From positions 5,143,845 to 5,207,844 of the forward strand of contig JAQFVV010000027.1 of NCBI GenBank assembly GCA_028023455.1: a stretch of DNA of 64,000 nucleotides. Direction: 5' to 3'. Positions 58,111 through 64,000 of this stretch are shown here, in pieces. How positions within the stretch are numbered: the stretch's first letter is position 1; each line of letters starts with the position of its first letter. The position numbers and the translations under genes are program-made. The notes under the pieces are model-generated. The model worked only from the letters and a program-made list of their open reading frames with translations, was not told the DNA's origin and made no database searches. Source of the stretch: Epiperipatus broadwayi (taxonomy: Eukaryota; Onychophora; Udeonychophora; Euonychophora; Peripatidae).

Positions 58111-59328
58111 ATGTCATTCACGATAACGTCACTCAACATCAGGGGGCTTAACTCCAAAGACAGGGCGTTTGCTATCTCCCATTGGTTCAAACTCCAAAAA
58201 CCAGATATACTTTGCTTATCAGAAACCAAGCTCCTCCTTCACACAAACCCCACGATAATAAAAACAATTGAGAGCTTCGGTTACTTTATATACTCTTTCT
58301 CTATCTCAGCTACCGCTGGGGTTGCTCTTATCATCAATAGAAATTCAATTATTGACTTCTTCAAAATACTCCACATAGATACCAATTGCATTATTGCTAC
58401 TATACAAATCCGGGGTTTTATGTTCACTCTTATCAATGTGTATCTGGTTAAAGATGAACAAATAGTACACAAAGTTATACATAATATACACATAGCAATT
58501 AGATCAAACCCTAGCCCAGTTATCTGGCTTGGTGATTTCAACAACACTTTTGACCATTTTGAGAAAAAATATTTGAAGATGGTTACTAAAAACATGCACA
58601 GTGGGAAGGCACTCTTTCATGAAGGAGCCTTCTCTTTCTATACCAGAAGTACTCACTCGCTCATAGACCTCATATTCTACTCTCCTGAAATGAACTCGTT
58701 CATAGATACACAGCTCTGGCCTATTGCTTTTTTAGATCATCTCGCTGTTCAAGCTACCATCAAATTGCAACCACAAATTCATACATCAACCAACCTCCCC
58801 CGGACAATGAGATTACTCAATAGGCACAATGTGCCCCCCCAATTAATCTCAGACATATACATCACCTTTCAAGAACAGAAGATATGGAATCTACCAGCAT
58901 TACAAGGATGGAATACATTCATAACCACAATACAAAAGTTTATTAACCAATACAATAGATACCAGAAAGGGCCATTACGATTACTCTCAGAACTTGATCG
59001 GATTACATCTGAGCTGAAAAGCATCCAAGTTACAGAACACAACATACCAGAAATCCTATGCCTAAAACATACATATAAACAAACCAGAATGACTCTTGTG
59101 GAGTATATTCGTATTAAGCGAGCACGTAATTACCTGGAACAACAAGATTGCTGGACTCCAGTTTATATCAGATGGGCCTGGGATCAGGAAAAAGAAATCA
59201 CACACCCTCCTCTTTGTGCCTTGACAGTATTACTTGCTCTGGCATCAGTATGCTTAACAAAATTAGGGATTATTATTCCACCAAACTACAGCCCATTGGA
59301 ACTCTTGTCAGACGACACAAATTTGTGA
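58111..59328 (+). pseudogene. L1/Tx1-type LINE ORF2, endonuclease region
   Basis: The start is the ATG at 58111 (MSFTITSLNIRGLN). The apurinic endonuclease motifs follow in order: SLNIRGL near residue 7, CLSETK near 37, INVYLV, WLGDFNNTFDHFEKKYLK, HSLIDLIFYS, and LDHLAVQ for the usual S-D-H. Aspartate and histidine are kept but the serine is leucine. After the nuclease comes the usual linker with a basic helical region (RMTLVEYIRIKRARNYLEQQ). A frameshift near 59150-59320 transfers the reading to the next frame, where the RT begins. This nuclease would nick the target DNA for first-strand priming. Confidence 0.87.
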
Positions 59329-60174
59329 AAGACTCAAATAACTCTCACAGCATTACTGAATCTGATATCTCCAAAATTAAAAGCCTACCTGAACACACCC
59401 ACCCCGGCATGCATGGAATTCTTAGATTTCTTCTGATACACTTGGAAAAATTTACCATACATGTTACAAGGGGAATCATTGATCTCTTGGCCACCGATAG
59501 CCTACATCTCCCAGGGATCTATCCTATATCAGTGGTCCCTTTCATAAAAAAGAAAGATCTACCTGTAGACTTAAATAACATTAGGCTAATATCCATGGTT
59601 CCTCTCCTAATCAAAATTATCGAAAGCATTATAAAAGATAAAATTCAAGAGAAAATCATATCAAAACTTTCCAGGCATCAATATGCTAAGAGGGGTTCAT
59701 CGACTGGTGATGCTGTAAGCCGATTTCGACTCCTCATTGATCATATCCGTAGAACAAAACAATCCCGGCTGGTTGCAGTCCAACTAGACTTCGCCGGGGC
59801 CTTTGACTCTGTCTGAATAGATGTACTACTTGGTGAACTAGAGGTTCTTCAGGTTCCTTTGGCATACATTCAGATCATTGAGAATCTCCTAACAAATCAA
59901 GAGATTTTTTTCTCTAAATGGGAGAATTGCCCCTGGGTTCAAACCCTGCATCTCCATTCCCCAGGGCTCGCCATTAAGTGCTCTCCTCTTCATGATCTAT
60001 ATAAATCCCTTGCTTTTGAGCATTGAGGATGCACTCCCTGGGATCTCCATCCCTCTCCTTAATGAAAACATCTCTCACATCTCCTACATGGATGATGTGG
60101 TGGTGTTTCTTAAATCACATGAAGAAATAAACATTCTTGAAAGCCTATTACAGCACAATTCTGAAACAGTATGA
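59148..60174 (+). pseudogene. L1/Tx1-type LINE ORF2, reverse transcriptase core
   Basis: In this frame are IRDYYSTKLQ, PGMHGILRFLLIHL, SVVPFIKKKDLPVDLNNIRL (a K-K-D-P-x-D-x-x-N-x-R-x-I-S block), AKRGSSTGDAVSRF and VQLDFAGAFDSV (motif A Asp). A TGA at 59814-59816 follows that motif. After a frame change come INPLLLSIEDALPG and ISYMDDVVVFLKS with the catalytic Y-M-D-D (about 60085). The frame stops at 60174 where the large insertion begins. All three catalytic aspartates are present but the ORF is broken several times. Confidence 0.87.
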
Positions 60175-63013
60175 TTTCATCATCATACGTTTCACCTATT
60201 CTAGAAATCAGTAGCCTTCATTTCCCTAGTTCAAACCCTAAAGGTACACATATATATAACAATATACTTGGGAATTGAACATGTATAAAAACGTATGTTT
60301 ACTCGTATATGTGTGTAATTGTATATGCACACACGTCTGCTGTAATTGTATATATTTTGTAATAATTTTATTTGCTAAAGAAATGGTATATTCACATCTG
60401 AATATTATTATTATATAACGTACACACCTTATAATTTTATAAATATTCATCTTATGATTTTAAATAATTGAATTGGTTTCAAGCTGGGAAAATTGTATTA
60501 GATAAGAACAGAATTCTCTAAAGTATTTCAAACTGGCTTTAAAGTTACCCAATTACTTAATCATGTAGAGCAACTAAAAACAAAGGTAGATGTCTCACAT
60601 CTAGGATAAAACGCTAGCAGCTTAAATCTCTTTCAGTAAAAGAAAAGGAGAAGCAATCCAATGTTTAAAAAAAGAACTTTACCAATCTCATGAGACACCG
60701 CTGGTACAAATCCAGATTTTAGGATTCTTAATAAAATAAAAGTTGGACAATTAAACCTGCACTGAAATCCAGATTGGAACTGGAATCTGAGAAAAATAAA
60801 AGGAACAATGAATAAACCTGAAATCAATCAACCGATTCATTTGAAGCTGATGCAATTAAGACTTCTTAGGTTTTAAAAGTCTAAAAATAAAGATTGTGAA
60901 TGAACTGTAAGAGAGGGGTTTAAAAAGTATAAAAAAGGCAGTTGAAAGAAAATTGTCATCCATTTTGCTTTACTCGTGTTTCAACTTATATCCAGGCAGC
61001 AGGCCCAGTTTCTACCATGCAAATAAGCAGCTAGAAAAGCCAAGGCCATCTTCCCGATGGTCAAGAACCGTTTATGGAGCCCGGAGATCCAAACCACAGC
61101 CCTACTTAAAGAATAGCCAACGATAAACCAGCTCAGATAAATCAGTCCATGCGTGTATTTCATACTTTCAAGCTGCAAGCCTCCAGATAAATAACCGGTA
61201 ACCACTTCTCAATCAAACTAAATCTAAAAGCTATAGCCATCTATAAATCTTTCCTAAAGCTAGCTATATAATAAGTAATGTGCACAAACTCTTCCATTCA
61301 AATCTTATAAATTAATCACACTATGTTTAAAAGGTGTATTCTCTCTTAAAGTAATTAACTGTATTAGATAAACGTATCTCAACCTGTATAATTTAAAATA
61401 AATATATCTGCCTGATTTCAAATTCTTAAATCTCTTTTTTAAATTCAACTTATAAAAGCTTATTTGCCTTATTATTTTCTCTATTTGCGTCTATACTTTT
61501 GCATCTATATATATATATTGTTAAAATGCATTTATTGATTTATGCTTTGCCTTCGGAGCAGAGACTATTAATTATTATAACTTAAAGAGACGTTTTGTTC
61601 TCAAGTAAAGTAATTATGCTGTTTGGCATATCTATAGATTGTCTCTGGTCCGAAACCTACTTTGATGTATTATTTGAACTGCTATGCGTAGCTTAAATTC
61701 ACATATGTTGCTTATTAAAATGTTTGTTTGGTTAAATAAAAGAGAGTGATAATTTAAGGCATATTCAGTAGTTAGCCAAGTTTAAGCCCCAGATATGCTT
61801 TAGACCCCTTAATGTAATTGTATATAATATGTAGTTAATTAATAAACTAGATCAATTTTAATAAAGTCCTCTTTAGCACAATTTCAGTGTTTATTTAACT
61901 AACTGGCGTAGGGTAGTTTGCAGAAGAAACTATAGATTTTGCGCTTTACTAGTTGTTATAATTAAGATTCCAAAAGTGTTGTGAATGAGTTTTTACGAAG
62001 CACTGAGGTGCATTCCGCCTTGCTATCATATAATTATAAGGATAAGATTAGGTTTTAAGGGCTATCTTATCATCCTTAGTTCGGGCAGCCTTCTCTTGAA
62101 TGGGATAATGATTTTAAGGGTCATACCCATTTCCTCCTTTAAAACTGGAACACCGGAATCCAGCATCTTATATCGTGGCTGTTCGAGCATCCGAACTAAA
62201 AGTTCATGTATAGCAGGCGAGCGGTATCTGAGAACCGAGCAAACGTTGCTGAATCTCATGAGTAAAAGCGCATTCAAGCCGCATCTGATGTAATTTGCAT
62301 AGCGCCATAGCCTCAGAAGTTATGCTACAAAACGTCAGTTCATCTGTTGTATATTAATTGTTCAGCATTGATCTGAACCTAAGATCTAGTTTATCTAAGA
62401 ATACCTACATAAAGAGCACATTGACTGCTCATCGCATAATGATAAATTTAAGTACACATTGTATAAAGTTCCCACTCTCTTAGAGTTTAACCCTTAACAT
62501 ACTGAGTAGGAATGGCAAAACATAGTTTAGACATCAGTATAGACGTAAAATAATTATTAACGTATAAGCGATGTAATAGAATAATGATCGTTAAGTACAA
62601 TTGATTACAGAACGTGTAGTTCTTATTTTCACCATCCCACCTGCGAGTCAATATTAAATAATTTTAAAATCTATTAACGTCTGCAGTATTATTCACTTTA
62701 TTTATATTAAACCACCATCCATAATGATTTTATATGCCTGAGATAATCAGCCATAGGTTGTGTAAGTGTGTTTGGTTAAGCTATAAAACATTTAGTTAAA
62801 TATCCCCAAGTCTCTCATTTTACCCTTTGCTATTGCCGGTGCGGAAATTGAGAGATTACGAGTGTAACCTCATATATGTCATTCATAAGGTAGTAAGTCA
62901 GGGAGTGTTGGTGAAGGAGCTGAGGTGCGGTCAGATTTGGTCTCAAACCCTCATCTAGATCAGCCTTGGTATAATTTACCAAAACTCTGGATTTTGTTGC
63001 GTGGATGTTCAAA
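60175..63013. mobile_element. 2.8-kb insertion of unknown class within the LINE ORF2
   Basis: The LINE reading stops at 60174 in the segment after the YMDD box and resumes at 63014 in the same strand and frame family with YDCYNAQMHGLMVNRNKS. TATGA occurs at both edges (60170-60174, 63014-63018) and may be a 5-bp target duplication, but the edges are not certain. The insert has no terminal inverted repeat that I can see and no TG..CA ends. Short frames inside (plus 61985-62293; minus 61205-60981, 60827-60633, 62277-62062) have no known domain. The stretch 62060-62290 is open on both strands and less AT-rich. A large solo LTR or a non-autonomous DNA transposon are possible. Confidence 0.55.
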
Positions 63014-64000
63014 TATGACTGTTACAATGCTCAGATGCATGGGCTTATGGTTAACAGGAACAAATCTGCAATTTGGAATATCAAAACAGCTAACAGGATA
63101 ACGGGTTCATTACAAGCTATGCCTCAGCCTTTCTTGGGATTCAATATGTCACTATCCCCTACAGCAATGAGGATGGAAATACAACGAAGACTACTAAACA
63201 AAATAGACATCATCATAACATGCCTTTCAAGAATATATATAACCACATTTGGAAAGGTTTCACTCTTAAACTCCCTCATACTTCCCAAGATTATATATTA
63301 TCTTGCAGGTTTTAAACCAACAGAAGCTTTCGTTAAAAAAGTAGAATCCCACTGTCTACGACTCTGTAGAGGTGGGCACAGATCATTTATCAGTCTACAC
63401 ACCCTTCAAAAGCCAAGAGACATGAATGGACTGGGACTACATTCAATAAAGGTATTTGCAATACAGAGAACTTACAAATAATCCATAAACTTTATTCTGA
63501 TTGCAGGACCTTCCAATGTCCGCTCCCCAAAGAGCAAGTGCTTCCCACTGATAGACCGCCCCCTCAAAGGTTCACTCCCATCTGGCTTCAAACACAGATC
63601 TCATACATTTTTATGCACATAGTACCTTCCATGACCATGTTCAATTCAAAAATAACCTATTGGGAAGCCTTCAACCTATCAAACTCAAATACCCAGAAGA
63701 CACACACTTACCTCCCCATCGACATAAACAAACTGCGCAAACTAGCTCGTAGAAACTAGCACCTAAACACACAGACTTTTTTCTTAAAATTAACCTTGGT
63801 AGCCTCTCCACTGCTATATTTCTTAATAGAAGAGGCTTTCGCATAAATCCCATATGTTGTCTCTGTCTTTCCAGCCCAGAAGATATGGACCATATCCTTT
63901 GCCATTGTCCAATCTGGCAAGGACTAAGACAAAACTTCCAGAAACACATTAATGATAATGGTCCAGACCTAACATCTCTTCAAAGGGTTTTAAATAGAGG
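63014..64000 (+). pseudogene. L1/Tx1-type LINE ORF2, RT thumb and C-terminal zinc knuckle (continues beyond window)
   Basis: The frame to 63481 has FLGFNMSLS, IDIIITCLSRIYITTFGKVS, LLNSLILPKIIYYLAGFKP, and CLRLCRGGHRSF, which are the thumb and connector of L1-like ORF2. After a stop at 63479-63481 the reading goes on with LPTDRPPPQRF and ITYWEAFNLSNS (from 63538). Beyond a further stop, near 63855-63910, a zinc knuckle C-x2-C-x8-H-x3-C-x-C (starting CCLC, ending HILCHC) matches the one on the minus strand at 223-423 position for position. The element continues past the window end. Confidence 0.85.

Overview
This window reads as AT-rich animal nuclear DNA made almost entirely of nested transposable elements and their relics. 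I could not identify a single intact host protein-coding gene. The inference of an animal genome rests on the element mix: a Penelope-like element with a GIY-YIG endonuclease, an RTE-type LINE, two L1/Tx1-type LINE copies, a Ty3-like gag between long terminal repeats, and tRNA-derived SINEs with polymerase III B boxes. There is a 500-base run of N at 46427-46926. I do not assign a species; an invertebrate seems more likely than a vertebrate, but that is weak.

Layout. 1-775: 3' part of an L1/Tx1-type LINE on the minus strand. 780-2484: a dispersed-repeat copy and degenerate tandem repeats. 2485-3927: a 5'-truncated Penelope-like element split by a 236-bp palindromic insertion. 4385-9300: a repeat block broken by an RTE LINE (5071-8325) and a small foldback element. 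9660-10130: another repeat with a fresh-looking SINE. 12210-13250: another repeat copy. 13250-20515: AT-rich sequence ending in a pyrimidine-rich tract. 20900-33750: a large repeat unit carrying a gag-only LTR retrotransposon (21909-about 28305) and a minus-strand LINE (30648-32370). 34966-35679: a 714-bp inverted-repeat element. 35693-46426: sparse sequence with two gag-like ORFs and a candidate LTR. 46927-54470: second copies of both large repeat blocks. 55750-64000: a second L1/Tx1-type LINE, running off the window and broken by a 2.8-kb insertion.

The most notable signal is a set of small palindromic elements (3315-3550, 8895-9120, 34966-35679, 47565-47927, 49135-49384). All share one plan: inverted-repeat arms, a single unpaired tail of about 45-60 bp on one side, and direct-repeat target duplications of 10-16 bp. 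Two of them contain sequences that fold by eye into type I hammerhead ribozymes: both arms of the 35-kb element (minus strand 35076-35117, plus strand 35490-35524) and the interior of the 47.6-kb element (47701-47750). Decayed relatives of the second motif lie near 29.55 and 51.95 kb. Tails, terminal repeats and hammerheads are known hallmarks of Penelope-like elements, so I infer non-autonomous, ribozyme-bearing derivatives of that class.

Because the large blocks occur twice (about 4.4-9.3 versus 47.1-49.4 kb; about 20.9-33.8 versus 49.8-54.5 kb), one copy acts as the near-empty site for insertions in the other. That is how most insertion boundaries here were set. All comparisons were made by eye; no alignment or folding program was run.
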